Position numbers and translations under genes: made by a program
Notes under the pieces: generated by a model
The model's database searches: none
Told to the model about the DNA's origin: nothing
The model's input: only the letters and a program-made list of their open reading frames with translations
Shown: one piece after another, positions 52,870 to 64,000 of the stretch
Layout of the letters: every line of letters starts with the position of its first letter
Position numbering within the stretch: position 1 is the first letter of the stretch
Origin: Symsagittifera roscoffensis
Lineage: Eukaryota; Xenacoelomorpha; Acoela; Convolutidae
Direction of reading: 5' to 3'
Length of the DNA stretch: 64,000 nt
NCBI RefSeq assembly: GCF_963678635.1
Contig: NC_087062.1
Location: forward strand, 18,589,789-18,653,788

Positions 52870-53679
52870 AAATTTTAAGCCAATGCGACTAAATTAATAC
52901 GACCGATTAGCTAGCCTGAATTCAATTTCGAATGATTTTGTTGCGCGGGATAATTTGCACCGCATAATCAATTCGCGTTACGCTCTCAAAATTATGTATA
53001 AACTCTTCAAAACGCACATAATTTAGCTCAGAACACGGCCAATTTGGCAAATTTCAAACCCCCAGGATTTTACAAAAAATAATTGTCATTTATATCGACG
53101 AAAATTGACTGAACGAAAAAAAATTACACCGAGCATAAATATTCAGTTTTCTTCGAAAGAGGGAACCAAAATCACGTAAGCTGCCTAGAATTTTGTCAAA
53201 TTTTATTTAAGGCTATGTATTAGCTCAATTTTGTTTCGAAATTGCTGGAAGAATGAAATTTTTGTTTCGTCAACCACTGAAAAGGGGAAGAGCAATGTCT
53301 TCGAGTGTGTTTTTGATTTCTTTCTATCGAAATTTTTCCAAACAAAAATAGGAACCACAAAAACTAGAACGGGCGGAGTGATATTTTCGATTGAAGCGCT
53401 TGTAGTCGCGATTCGAACAATCCGAGTAACTTTTCTTCATGAATCTCTTGTCCTTTTTAAATGAGTCTAATTTCGAGTAAGTAAAGCGAGCAATAAATTG
53501 TAATATGATGAAAAAAGCCGAATTTTAAATCAAGACAAGACTGCTCATATCAGGGCGAAGCCCTGAATGTTCCGACTGCCTTTTAGAGTCTATGAAGCAG
53601 AAATATGATGAAAAAATTAAATATAAAAAAATGAAAGAAAATTTGTTTAAAAAATTTGCGATTTTTTGTGAAACTCATC
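52870..53679. other. No gene recognised
   Basis: AT-rich. 53040-53170 weakly resembles dispersed repeat R1. No other feature. Confidence 0.4.
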
Positions 53680-54065
53680 ACCCCACACGCCATATAAAGT
53701 ACAAAGTGATAAATTTAGCTTCCAGTAACAAATCAATTCTGGCAAATAAGCTTTTTTCAACCAATTTCGAACGATTTCTAAGACGATTAAATCTACGCTT
53801 ACGCGTTAATAGCGCGAAATATATCGCGCGTTAATTGTCCCAAATTGACCAAAACGCCAATCTTTAAACCCCCATAACTTTACGAAAATTAATCACAGGT
53901 GAAATATCTTTTTTTATTTTAAGCTCAGGACAACAATACCTTTTAAATGATATAAAAAAAATCCGTCAAAAATGGCTGGTTAAAAAGTCGAAATTTGTCT
54001 GAAGAAAAAAAAACCCACCCGAGCACAAATATTCCGTTACTTTCGTATCGAAAGTCGGAACAAAA
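53680..54065 (-). repeat. Dispersed repeat R1, copy 2 (inverted)
   Basis: The reverse complement of 11700-12030 with moderate divergence. Landmarks are CGCCATATAAAGTACAAAG, CGCGTTAATAGCGCGAAATA, CGAGCACAAATATTCCGTTA and CGAAAGTCGGAA. Confidence 0.75.
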
Positions 54066-55790
54066 AGCAATTTTAACAAAGATAATTATTTTTCATGCCT
54101 TTGGCCAGCCATAAGTCAATGTATTTTACTCAAAGCGTCCCTGGAGTATTTTCGTGAAGTTGAGTTCAAAAAAGCTTTGAAAATAGTTTTTAGTAGTTTT
54201 GTTGTATGCTAGTGCCAATTGATTGAAAGTTGATCCCAGTATGTTACAGTTGAGAGATTTGATGAGTTTTAAATAATAATCAATGTAAAAACTATCTCTT
54301 GAGCGGCTTGAGATATACACATAATTACTGCTGCCCTTGCAGTTGCATTTTTTGCTACGCTTCTGTCACAATTCATGTGTTTCTCTATTTAAAACATTCT
54401 TCGTTTTCCCCAATGTTACGAGGAAAAACTAATAACACTTATTCTATTATAATAAAAAATGGGTTTCTCCGGCAAATTTGAAAGCAATGTTATTGTTCGA
54501 CTTTTGCACAAATGTATTTCAGAGCTGTTCTGTTAAACTAAAATATGGTCATTTGGCTAGTTTGATTGAAATAAATGGAATCAATTCAGTTTTTAATCTT
54601 TACTTTGAATACTTTTTCAAGATACAATTCCCAGTTTTTCGATTTTAAAGTGACAACCTTTTATCTTCGAACTCAAAACTATTTTCAAAATGTTGTTTTT
54701 TCAAAATTTTACTCTGATCTCAAATTAGATTTCAAATAAATGGATAAATGGATATCAAGAGATTTCAAATAAATGAATTGCAGACTCAGACTCCTTTAGC
54801 AGACGCAGAACAATTAGCAAGTAAGAACACTGACTTCAAACACGGCACTGGCTATTAGCGTCCAAGCTGGAAAAATTAGCGACTTTCAAACGTCCATAAT
54901 TTCACAAAAACTGATTCGAGGTACATTTGAACGTACCTAAATTTTTTCTACACTTGAACTTTCTCTACATTTAAACACTGGACAAAAATATATTTTAGAT
55001 GGCAAAAACGCTTAGTTAAAAAGCTACTGCGTGAACAAAAACCTTCACAAGAATTAGTTTTACGCTCTTTTTTGAAATCAGGGCAAAGCGAATATTTTTC
55101 TGACAGTTGATTTGTACAATATCAATATTAAAGACTGAAATTTTATAAATACTTGATTGATCTTGGAATGAAATAACTGAATGAAAACATACTGAACTCA
55201 TTTTCAAACCTAATTTAAACTTTCTAATTTTAAATATTTTGATTTTAAGTTATAGATATCACTGCTTTTATATGGAACCATTCCGAAGATCAATTAATTG
55301 TTTTTTTTTAATTAATTTTTTTTTGTGGATCATTAAAAAAACTCACTGCAAAATTTGAAAAACTCAACCGGGGGGTACTGTGGCCACTCACAACAAAAGA
55401 TGACTGATCGAACAAGTAGCTGCAATTTCTAAGCAGAGCAATCTCTACAGCAAACAACTTGCGTAAAGCAACTATAGGGCATTATTATGGATTTTAACCG
55501 GTTCTGAAAGCAGCTTCAGAGAAGGTTTTGATTACTTCAATTATGCTGCATGAACCTGAGTACCATGGGGTGTGTTATTAAAAGAAACATGTATGCCAAC
55601 CGTTGACGGAATTGAACTGATAGTTTTTTATAATAATATCAGTAATAAAAAATTGATAACTGGTTCAAAATCTAGATCAATTTCCAACAAATTTGATGTA
55701 AAAAAAATCCCATCTAATATTTACTCTGCAAAAATTGTGATACGGTTGTAGTTTTTGTTGTCAATTGAACTGATATAAAAAGTACAGTAA
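54066..55790. other. Intergenic, no gene recognised
   Basis: AT-rich. 55360-55410 (CTCAACCGGGGGGTACTGT, ATGACTG) resembles a stray unit of the 22-25 kb tandem array. Confidence 0.45.
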
Positions 55791-55794
55791 TGGA

Positions 55795-57560
55795 ATAAAA
55801 AAAACAGTCCCATACAAAACAGTCCAAAAACAGTTGAATTTTTTCTACCTTGGTTTTTGGAGCCGACAGAGTTGATTTACGCTTTGAAAAATCAAACATG
55901 AACGTAATTAAAGATCAAAGAACCAAATATTGAACAATCAATCAGATTAAAATTACAAGATTCAAAGTATTGATGTTAAAGCGTTAGACTTGAGATCGAA
56001 CAAAAAATCAGATCAAAATCAAAAGCTTCAACGTATAATGGTTAACGCGTAAATTCTTGAGATCAAAAGGTCGAATCCTCGGCGGCAAGTAAAATTTTCC
56101 AATTTTCCAATAAAAGTTGAAGTTTTGGTGAATATGATAACGGTATATCTAGGGTACAACAAATGGTTCAACCTCAGAGATTTGTGCAATGGGGAGAAGA
56201 AAATAAACACCTTGTATGTATCATTTTTGCCGGTTTCAACTCGACTCTAGATCAGTATTGAATAATCAAGGAAGAAAGTTGAACTTTGAATTTTTTATTG
56301 CTTTGCAATGTGGAATAAACTTGAAAATTGAAAACAAAAGAAACTTCTGATTATGATTTAATATTATAATTACAAACTTTCAAAAATCCAATGATATTGT
56401 TGGGTTGATGGCTTAATCATGGCGCTTAAGTTTAGTTGAGTTTTTGATAGTGAAATTTTTTAGGTCTGATTACTTTTTTCCCTGCGCACAATTTTTCTAA
56501 AAATTATTTTGCATTCTTTATTTTCGTCCTTGAACTTCTCAATGATTTTTGGAAATGAAGGGTGCTTACTGTTGACTACTTTCACAAATTGACTGCTCCA
56601 AACTTCTACGGGGTTGCTGGGGCGGGAAAGGTTGTGTTTTATTCTTTGATGGCACTCAATTGCTCTATATTAAATCTGGGCTTCTGTCGTCCTTGAGAAG
56701 TCAGCCTACCAGTATATGTGTCCTCTCAAAACAGTTGTATATCGGTTGACATTCTTTACATGCCATGCTTTGAAAAAACGCAGCGGGGACGTCCTCTAAG
56801 GGCAGAAATGCTGTTGCGAAAAGCAATAGAATAAGGCCGCAAAATTTAGGGTCTTTGTTGTAGTTGTGAGTATTGCCTGACGACTGGACATGTCGCCAGA
56901 CGTTTTGAACTAAATGAAAAAAGAAGATTTTAAGCGCAATGCTGAGTAACTATTACTGAATTCCGCACAGCTACAAATCATTTGAAAATAATTTTTAACG
57001 CATTTTGGGGACTCCACTTTTGGAACACTGAGGAGGCGACAAACAAATTCAGATAATTTCAAAACCTTTTCTAACGCGTTTTGGGGACTCAAGTTTTAGA
57101 ACACTGAGGAGGCGACAAAAAGTATTTTTTCTTTCGTCGGGTAGCAGAGCTTGCTGATAGCAGACTTTTTGTCGGGTAGCAGAGCTTGCTCTATTTACAG
57201 CTTGCTGATTAGCAGAGTAACTTGGTAATTAGACTGCTGTTCTTCAGTTCACATCATGCTGGGTTGCAAAAATAGTCTGTCGTGGTGTTACATCAGAAGC
57301 TGTTTCTCGATCTTTAAGTGTTTTTCTGAACTTAAATTTTTCGATGTCATCTGGCTCGGGCAAGTGGCAATGCTCTTGAACGATCTCAAGGAAGTCACTA
57401 TGCACACGTCCATTGTAACTAGTTTGTGCTGGTCGCCAGAAAAGGCAGTTTTTTGACATTGTTTGGTGTTTAATATAAGCATACCCTTCAAAACATCAGT
57501 AACTCAGAAGTTTTGTTTGCAAGTATAATTTCTAACGATAGTTAATGAATTTTGTTCCTA
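55795..57560 (-). mobile_element. FLYWCH/MULE DNA transposon, decayed, copy 2
   Basis: The 3' end (55800-55995) is the reverse complement of 32230-32480, including the CAGTCCCATACAAAACAGTCC terminal words. 56560-56910 is the reverse complement of about 31680-32040 (transposase C-terminus), and 57244-57545 matches the FLYWCH region. The FLYWCH-region frame (GRVHSDFLEIVQEHCHLPEP, then DDIEKFKFRKTLKDRETASD) is better preserved here than in copy 1. The 56910-57240 stretch is unrelated, so the centre has been replaced. The 5' end is not resolved. Confidence 0.7.
57000..57120. repeat. Two-copy direct repeat inside MULE copy 2
   Basis: Two units about 67 bp apart share CGCRTTTTGGGGACTC and GGAACACTGAGGAGGCGAC (RGAACACTGAGGAGGCGACA). 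A third short duplication (GTCGGGTAGCAGAGCTTGCT) follows at 57138-57190. Confidence 0.8.
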
Positions 57561-58181
57561 TTGAATGTTGCCACGTGTTCACCAATGAAACAATAAAAAC
57601 AACTTTCGAAAGTCGAAAAAACTACGCTCTGTTATGATAAGAGTGCAAATTGCGCAAAAAACTCTGACGTGATTTTACTTTTTTACTCACGAACATGATT
57701 GTTTAAAGGCAACTGTTTAAAAATTTGAGCGTTATATGTAATAAGTTTCAAACTAATCTATTACTTTGTTCAAAATTCACTTGGTGTTCACAAATGAAAA
57801 AAAAATTTATGTCTCGTAACCCTTGTTAAGGTCGGAACATTGTGCCCTTGCGAAGCTATGTATTGTATGAGCTTTATGTATGCTACAGCATGAATTCCGA
57901 AAAAAAATCTGATGCAAAGCGAGCCTTTATGAAAAATCTACTCTTGCTGGAACGAAAAAACGAAGCCGTAAAAACCCAGCCGTAAAAACATTACTGAGAA
58001 GTATTTGTACACTCGTATTTTTTTGAAAAGTTTGATGGTATTTTAATTAACTCAAATATTTATAGACTCTATTCGAATATCAATTACAAATTAGAATTCA
58101 TTATTCAGTTCTCTTCTCAGCTCAGCTGGGTGAGAGAACGCGGCTAAGCATGGACGAATTACATTTTGAAGGGGGAGTTGA
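57561..58181. other. No gene recognised
   Basis: Spacer between MULE copy 2 and the end of CFAP221. Nothing supported. Confidence 0.4.
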
Positions 58182-58187
58182 TTTATT
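58182..58187 (-). promoter_or_regulatory. Polyadenylation signal overlapping CFAP221 stop codon
   Basis: Minus-strand AATAAA in which the TAA is the stop codon (58185-58183). No other canonical signal was seen in the next 180 bases. Confidence 0.5.
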
Positions 58188-61141
58188 TTAGAATAAGTTC
58201 TGGGTTGGATGGACACAGGGTTCTGTATTTGTCAAGTTTCTCGTCTATCTTCGTGCCGAGTCTGACCCCTCCCCCACTCTGTTGCATGTACTTCTCCAGC
58301 TCCGCCTCCCTCAAGTACCTGCTAGGTTGACCTCTAGAGGTCAAGTTGTGGTGTGTTGTGGGCAGCTTAGATCCCGACAGGATGGACGCGTCTCTGAGAA
58401 TAAGATTAAAATCACAAAACCTTCATTTTCCATTTTAGTAAGGATTAAAATTTCATATTACTATTTATAACGATCCAAAAATAGAAAAATGATAAACCTC
58501 AAAGCAACCAACAATTTTCCTCATTAATTCGCCATTTAAAAATTTCGCAATTCGCAGTTTCAAAAAATTAGGTCTTTATTCAAAGGTACTTTCAACTTTC
58601 GAATTTTGAGGTGAAGAAAAAATGGTCACAAAACACAAAATGGTTGCAACAAAATTTTTCAACAGTTCAAAATGGTTGCAACAAAATGGTCACAAAACAC
58701 AAAATGTTTGCAAAGATGCTTTGACTCAGACTGCTGTGTCATAATGAATCGTCGATCAAAGCCACTCGGTGAAGTACTTACTTTTCCGTGAACTCTGGAG
58801 GAATGTGGAATTGGTCCAGCACTGACTCAGGTGTCAACACATTGTGAACATCCCTAAATAGGAATTCATTCTCATCTTTATGCTTTATTTTGAAGATTAA
58901 CATTGAAAAGTTAGAAAAACAGCAAAAACAAATTTTAAGAACAAAAGTTGTATATGTTATTGCCTCTTAATACTTAATTGCATTGCAACCAAAAAACGAC
59001 TTCTTAACTGTGTTTCAAATTGAATGATTGCTTCGATATGAATGACACTGCTGATTTTCACCTCAATCTTTTTTGTTGATTTTAAGAGAAAAATTAAGTT
59101 AAATATACAGTTCTAACTGTTCGTCGGATATAAGTTGTTCGTCTTCCTTGGATAGTCCAGACAACGCCTGAGGTCCCTCCAGAGGAATGACGTCAGCACA
59201 GAAGGGGTCAGTCCTGAAAGAGAAAAAGTGAAGACTAGAAACGACAAAAATCCAAAACTCGATAACGAATGATAGGAATCCCAAGCTAAAAAAATGACTC
59301 TTTCGCTACCCAAAGTTTACCACTTGGTACTCTTTTACGTCATTTATTTTGAGCTAACCGATCCTAAAAGTTTTCTACAGGCACATTTTAAGCTTATATA
59401 TTGTAAATGTGAGGAGCGCACCTCAGTTAACACATTCCCCCTTTGAAAGAGAGGTTTTGGGGGAGGATGTTAACTTGAACCAAAAATAGTTTAACAGACA
59501 CACTCACAGTCTAGGTGCGTATATGTTGGCCAGGGTGGTTGTGGCTTCGAGTGAAATGAGACTCTGGCTGGGATACTTCTTCCACAACATCACCCCCCTG
59601 ATCACATCCTCCTCATCCACATACTTCTTCTGCGTCGACATGTGGGGGTTGGTCACGTGCATCGAGGTACTGTCTGGTCCGTCACGTGACACTGGCATCG
59701 TGTACCTGGCATAAAAACAGAAGTTGAATTGAATCTTGGGTTCCACATTGTTTGTAAAATATAACAATGAGATAAAGGAAAAAAGCAACTGTAAAGTGTT
59801 CAAACTCTCAAATTATATTGTTCCCAATTTCAAAAATCAATTTTTGGAGGCTATCGTAACATATGCAAGTTGAGAGATTACCTGGGCACTGGACATAGAT
59901 GGAAGTCTGGGTCTACTTCTGAATATGCGATCGGATGATAGAATGTCATCATTCCCGGCATAGGATTCTAAAACACACTCTCACACAATTACATTTTCTT
60001 CCACTTCATCGACAAAACTCAGCTAAAATTGTCCCTTTTTGTTTTTGTTGAGCCTGAAAATAACTATTCTCTCCCATCGTAGCTCAATTTTTAGAAGGTA
60101 GGTTTCTACCCTTAATTTTGGTGATTACTGTAGAGTTATAAAAAACACTCGGAAACATCACATTTTATATAGTTTGGTACAAGTACTGGAATTAATTCTC
60201 TCAAAGGTACATTTTCTGCTCAATTGAAAATTGTATCTCTTTTTGTATATACCATCAACCACATCAACAAAAATAAATGCATACCGGCGGTGGCATTAAA
60301 CATGTATTAATACATTGATAAAAATAAATTTAATACCGTATCTCGAGCTGAATTCTTATAGAATAGACTATTGTATTCTGGTGGATGGCAGGCTTAGCAC
60401 AGCGGTTACTTCGTATAACTTGCTTAACTGGTAAAGCCTTAGACTGCTAATCTGAAGATTGTTGGTTCAATTCCAACGTTTACAACCTATAGAACCGCTC
60501 GCGCAACCCTGCATTATGCATTTTTTTTAACGAAGTTCAATCTAAAATCACAGTTATGGAATCAAAAAGTATGAAAGTAATCATTTTAGAGAGTTTCTAG
60601 CGCACAGGATTGGTGGTTTGATACCCAAACGAGTTCCACTTTTTCCGGGCTATATTCTGAAAATTAATTAATTTGTTTTGTAAGGCAAATTATTTAAAAA
60701 AATTAAGATCTTCCCTAATTAAGCAGAGCTCATTGATCAATGCAGCCTTCTACGAACTTGACCATTCAGTTTGCAATAGACCATCATAAATGAAATTGCA
60801 AAGCAAGTTTGAAAATTTGTTTCTTCGGGCCAAAAGAACTCAAGTTTTTAGAGCCGAAACACTCATGGTAAACAAAAACCACTCACGAAAATATGAAGCG
60901 GGTGATACTCGGGTGGCTTTGCGAGTAGAGGGGGAGGTTGCAGAGTTGTCAGACTCCTAGACTCTACCACACAGTTGTTCACAGGTTTGATCTCCTCGTT
61001 GTTCACAAGTAAGGCACTTGTAGTAACTGTATCCCCTCCTGCAGTGAAGGTGCGAGAGTCTCCCCGATGCAGGGTGGCTGTGTCTTGAATGCCACCTGAT
61101 TGGATCACGTCAAGAGGAAGCGGCACTTTCACTATTTCATC
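58183..61141 (-). CDS. CFAP221: CFAP221 (PCDP1) ciliary protein, C-terminal part
   Basis: Six exons on the minus strand: 61141-60887, 59967-59882, 59705-59508, 59213-59109, 58853-58782 and 58393-58183. Each acceptor is AG, each donor GT (GTGAGT, GTAATC, GTGAGT, GTATAT, GTAAGT), and all joins keep phase. The peptide contains KPPEYHPLHIFNPMPGMMTF and YHPIAYSEVDPDFHLCP, then VIRGVMLWKKYPSQSL, DVIPLEGPQALSGLSKEDE, and LDVHNVLTPESVL. It matches in order the C-terminal third of CFAP221/PCDP1 (PLYVFNPNPG..., YHLC, GIMHWKSF, LPEED, VMLTPE). That protein belongs to a calmodulin-binding complex of the axonemal central apparatus C1d projection. The last exon adds a GGGVRLGTKIDEKLDK tail. The N-terminal part lies beyond the right edge; the final six bases (GCCAAG before GTATAG) may be the end of another exon. 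Confidence 0.85.
60388..60490 (+). tRNA. tRNA-like sequence, Ser-GCT-like anticodon arm
   Basis: A perfect box A word, TAGCACAGCGG (about 60397), is followed by a D-arm-like GCTTAACTGGTAAAGC. Next come an anticodon arm TTAGA-CTGCTAA-TCTGA (GCT) and a T arm GTTGG-TTCAATT-CCAAC. The acceptor pairing (GTATAAC with GTTTAC) needs a bulge, and the short variable loop is wrong for a nuclear tRNA-Ser. It is more likely a tRNA-derived SINE head or a pseudogene. It lies in the first sequenced CFAP221 intron. Confidence 0.35.
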
Positions 61142-62159
61142 CTGGAATTATATCAGAGCAAATAATAAACAACACCACGCGGAGCTGTACTAGCTGAAAA
61201 TATTCTTCTGGCTAGAAATATCATTTCAAATTTTTTTTATATTAAACAATTTTTTCAAAAAAAAAGAAATTGAAGCACAAGAGGCGAAGTTGCACTTAGC
61301 GAACACAGGCGAACAAATAGCAAACATTAGCTCCAAAAAACCGAAGAAAAAAAGAAAATCGGAAACAAAACTTTGAAATATAAATATGCCGAAATCAAAC
61401 TGCCGCCCCTATCTCCTGAATGACTATTTGAACTTTGTAATTTGTAAAGACTAGTCATCAAAAAAGTGCCAAATCGAACAAATGCTATTAAATTACTAAT
61501 GCTATGCAGCAAACGTGAACAAAAAAACACAGAGAACAAAATGAGCAAAACTGTTTTACGCGAGTTGGCTTAGAAAAATGTAAATTCGCAATACATCACT
61601 ATTCGCTAGCTTGCATGCGTGACCAAGCCATCGTGGAAACCAAAAATGAGCAATTTTTTTCCACTTTTAGCTAGATTTGAGCCTGAATAGCAGACATTTC
61701 AGAACTGTTTTCCACGAAAATTTGCAACCATTTTTTTCCAAAAACACGCAAAGCGGAGCGATTTGAAACACAGAGGCGAAGCTGCGCTTGACAAACACAA
61801 GCGAGAAAAATGCACAAAAGCTCTGAGCAGGCAAAACAAAGTGAAATAAGGAAGAGATTAAAAATACACCTTAAAAATTTTTTTTTATTAAGACTAGGTG
61901 TAACACGTTCTCACATCTGCTCCACGACCATTTGTAATTTTACTAACATTAGACACCAATAAAGCAGCTACAGTTTCTATCCAATTGCAAGATTATGCAG
62001 CAAAAACTCGACCAAAAAAAACTAATCAAATGTTCCGGATTTGATTATTCGACTTCTTGATTATGCATTTCTGTATTGATTCAAAATTATGCATTTCTGT
62101 ATTAATCAATCAATCAATACAGAAATGCATAATTTTGAAAATTTCAAAAAAGTGGGCTT
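61142..62159. other. CFAP221 intron, no other gene recognised
   Basis: AT-rich. Two related words, GAAGCACAAGAGGCGAAGTTG (61274) and GAAACACAGAGGCGAAGCTG (61765), point to a dispersed repeat. Similar words occur next to the satellite at 25230 and 25540. Confidence 0.4.
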
Positions 62160-63215
62160 TACGCTAAACCCTAGTGTTTCTATGATTAAGTAGGGGAATG
62201 ACCAAAGATTAAAAAAAACTACTACTCGCTCTTTCAATTGAAGTCTTCATCTCAGATTTATTTGGCTGGGTAGTTTTCGAAAAAACTGAAAAAGATTCCA
62301 AAATCGATCAAAAAATCAAAAACTTAACTTTTCCTAAATTTATAAATTTTTCTCTACTAAAGCAAGGAAGTACCCTCTGTTTTTAAGACTACTTTTTACT
62401 TTGATGATTTCCGCACCCTGAGTTTTTAGATTGAACATTTAACATTTAATATCAGATTCAGTTAGCAGTTTTCGAGAAATGTGAAAAAATTTCTAGAAAA
62501 AACTGTAAAAATTTCAAGAGAAATTTTTCCGAAGTCCATATCAGTTTTCTACAAAAAAACAGGGCAAAGCAGATTACGCAGAGAAATTCTAAGCACTATG
62601 TTGGTTTCATTGAACTATCAAGTTCAGAATCAGCAGGTTAGTTTTGAAAAAGAATAACTTTCCAAAAAACGTGTAAAATTTCAATAAATTTGACATTTTC
62701 TAAGGCCATAATTTTTTTTTGCAAAACGCAGGGCATAGCCGCTTGCGCAAGTAAGATTCGCGTAACTGCTTTATTTCTTTCATTTGAACCCTTAATCTCC
62801 GATTCAGCAGGGTAGTTTTTGATAAAAATCAAAAAATTTAAAAAAAATTAACCAAAATTTCAAAAAATGGGCTTGTTTGAGGTCATAACTTTTTCCAACA
62901 AATTTAGAGAATAGCCGCTTGAGAAGGGGAGATCTCCATAATTTGTTCTTTTGATTGAAAAATTCATCTGAGATTTGTGCATTTAAAATGTGAGAAAATG
63001 AAAATTTTCAGAAGAAGTAGGCCAAAATTCCCCCTAATGAAACAAACTTTCGAAGGCCTTAGAAGATGAGGTAAAATGAAAGAGACTAGCGAAATATGCA
63101 GGCACATACAAGAGCAGCTGATTATTACTTTGGTGTCATTTTTTCCGGAAAATTGGTAAAGTAGTTTTTGAGAACAATTCAAATTTCTGCGAAAGGGTAA
63201 CAAAATTTCCAAAGC
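62160..63215 (-). repeat. Degenerate satellite related to 15.4-16.0 kb
   Basis: Five to six units of roughly 140-170 bp with the ordered words ATTTGAACCCTTAATCTCCG, GATTCAGCAGGGTAGTTTTTG, AAAATTTCAAAAAATGGGCT, GAGGTCATAACTTTTT and GCATAGCCGCTTGCGCAAG. The same words occur reverse-complemented at 15420-16030. It is located in an intron of CFAP221. Confidence 0.65.
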
Positions 63216-64000
63216 GTCGCAAAAAAAAAAAAAAAAACAAATCCCATGCACCTTTAAAACAGATGTTTTTTTTTCAAACAGGACCATACACTAAATAGGA
63301 CCATACTCAAACAGGGCCATATCAAAATTTTAGCAGCAGCGTATGTCATTACATGGTTTATGCTTAAATAAGCTCAAATTGTAATATACCAAAAAAGTCC
63401 TCAAAAGACACACACAGATTTTTTTGCGCTCAGCGAAGACGCAACATGAGGCCACTGGTGTTAGACGAAAATACAGATTTGCAAAACGATTCAGAGATGA
63501 AATTAAACAAGTTTTTTTCCCTTGAAAAAAGTATATGTCCGATTTTATAACGCTTGCTAATCGCAAACCATACTATTTTTCTGAAATATCAATCACGACC
63601 GCAGTTTCTTTCCCTTTTTTGAAAGTTGTAACAGCAAAAAAATTCAATGATAAAAATTAGGAAAAAGAAATGCTTTGCTTTTTTTTTTAAACACAATAAC
63701 TTTGAAAATTGGCGTTGCAATTGACTTAGAAAAAAATCTTTGGAACTCAAATTACAAGAGAATTATAACTAACGAATGCGGAAACTCAGCCGAAAACGTC
63801 AAGATCTACAATGATTAGACAAGAAAGAAGGGAGTTTGTGAATCTTTTAAGAACAAATAGTTATCTGTTATTGCAGAAATAGGTGCCACATACCCAGCTC
63901 TTGGATACCCTTTTATTCATTTTGTAGACAATGAAATCGTTTATTTTATTCGAAATCGTTTTAAAAAAGAGCAGAATAGATTCAATAACTATACCTTGGC

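Noticed and set aside
59523-59714. Plus-strand frame overlapping 59.5-59.7 kb
   Set aside because: It is antisense to a CFAP221 exon with correct splice sites and homology.

Overview
The window reads as nuclear DNA of an AT-rich invertebrate metazoan. Several genes are recognisable: ZNRF-type E3 ligase, EDEM2-type GH47 protein, CFAP221 and an NmrA-like protein. GT-AG introns are present, and CFAP221 implies an animal or other eukaryote with motile cilia. The repeat content (Penelope-like element, FLYWCH/MULE, hAT-, TA-flanked and foldback MITEs, gypsy-type gag, RT elements common in marine invertebrates) fits the same view. No species can be named from this alone.

Layout. 1-12.7 kb is almost entirely transposon debris. 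It holds a decayed minus-strand RT element (about 2.7-5.7 kb) and a Penelope-like element (6.4-10.9 kb). The Penelope-like element is framed by inverted repeats, carries a PHD zinc finger inside its RT palm, and has its GIY-YIG nuclease split by a second copy of the first element's 5' part. Two small inverted-repeat elements follow. 13.1-18.3 kb holds two compact single-exon genes on the plus strand, ZNRF-like and EDEM2-like, separated by degenerate satellite. 19.1-20.1 kb has a gypsy-type gag remnant. 22-25.6 kb is a long degenerate tandem array of about 160 bp units. 26.2-27.3 kb is an intact single-exon NmrA-like oxidoreductase gene. 28.3-38.9 kb is a mosaic of MITEs, an internally deleted MULE and a 1.5 kb foldback element packed with GGAATCC motifs.

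39-64 kb is dominated by two spliced minus-strand genes that I assembled from splice sites and reading-frame phase. The 3' part of CFAP221 (six exons, 61141 to 58183) runs in from beyond the right edge. Downstream of it lies an unrecognised, basic, coiled-coil-like gene (five good exons plus one doubtful exon, 52821 to 38976; 318 codons if complete). The introns of the second gene contain an A-rich LTR-type retroelement with an intact 538-codon unrecognised ORF, a second copy of that element's LTR-like leader, a direct duplication that copied and truncated one exon, a hAT-like MITE with a perfect 8 bp target duplication, and satellite-like sequence. A second MULE copy sits between the two genes.

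The most interesting items are the PHD finger between RT motifs B and C of the Penelope-like element, the intact orphan ORF and compensatory hairpin of the A-rich retroelement, the foldback element with its ladder of alternating motifs, and the uncharacterised spliced gene. All homology calls were made by eye; none was tested by a database search.
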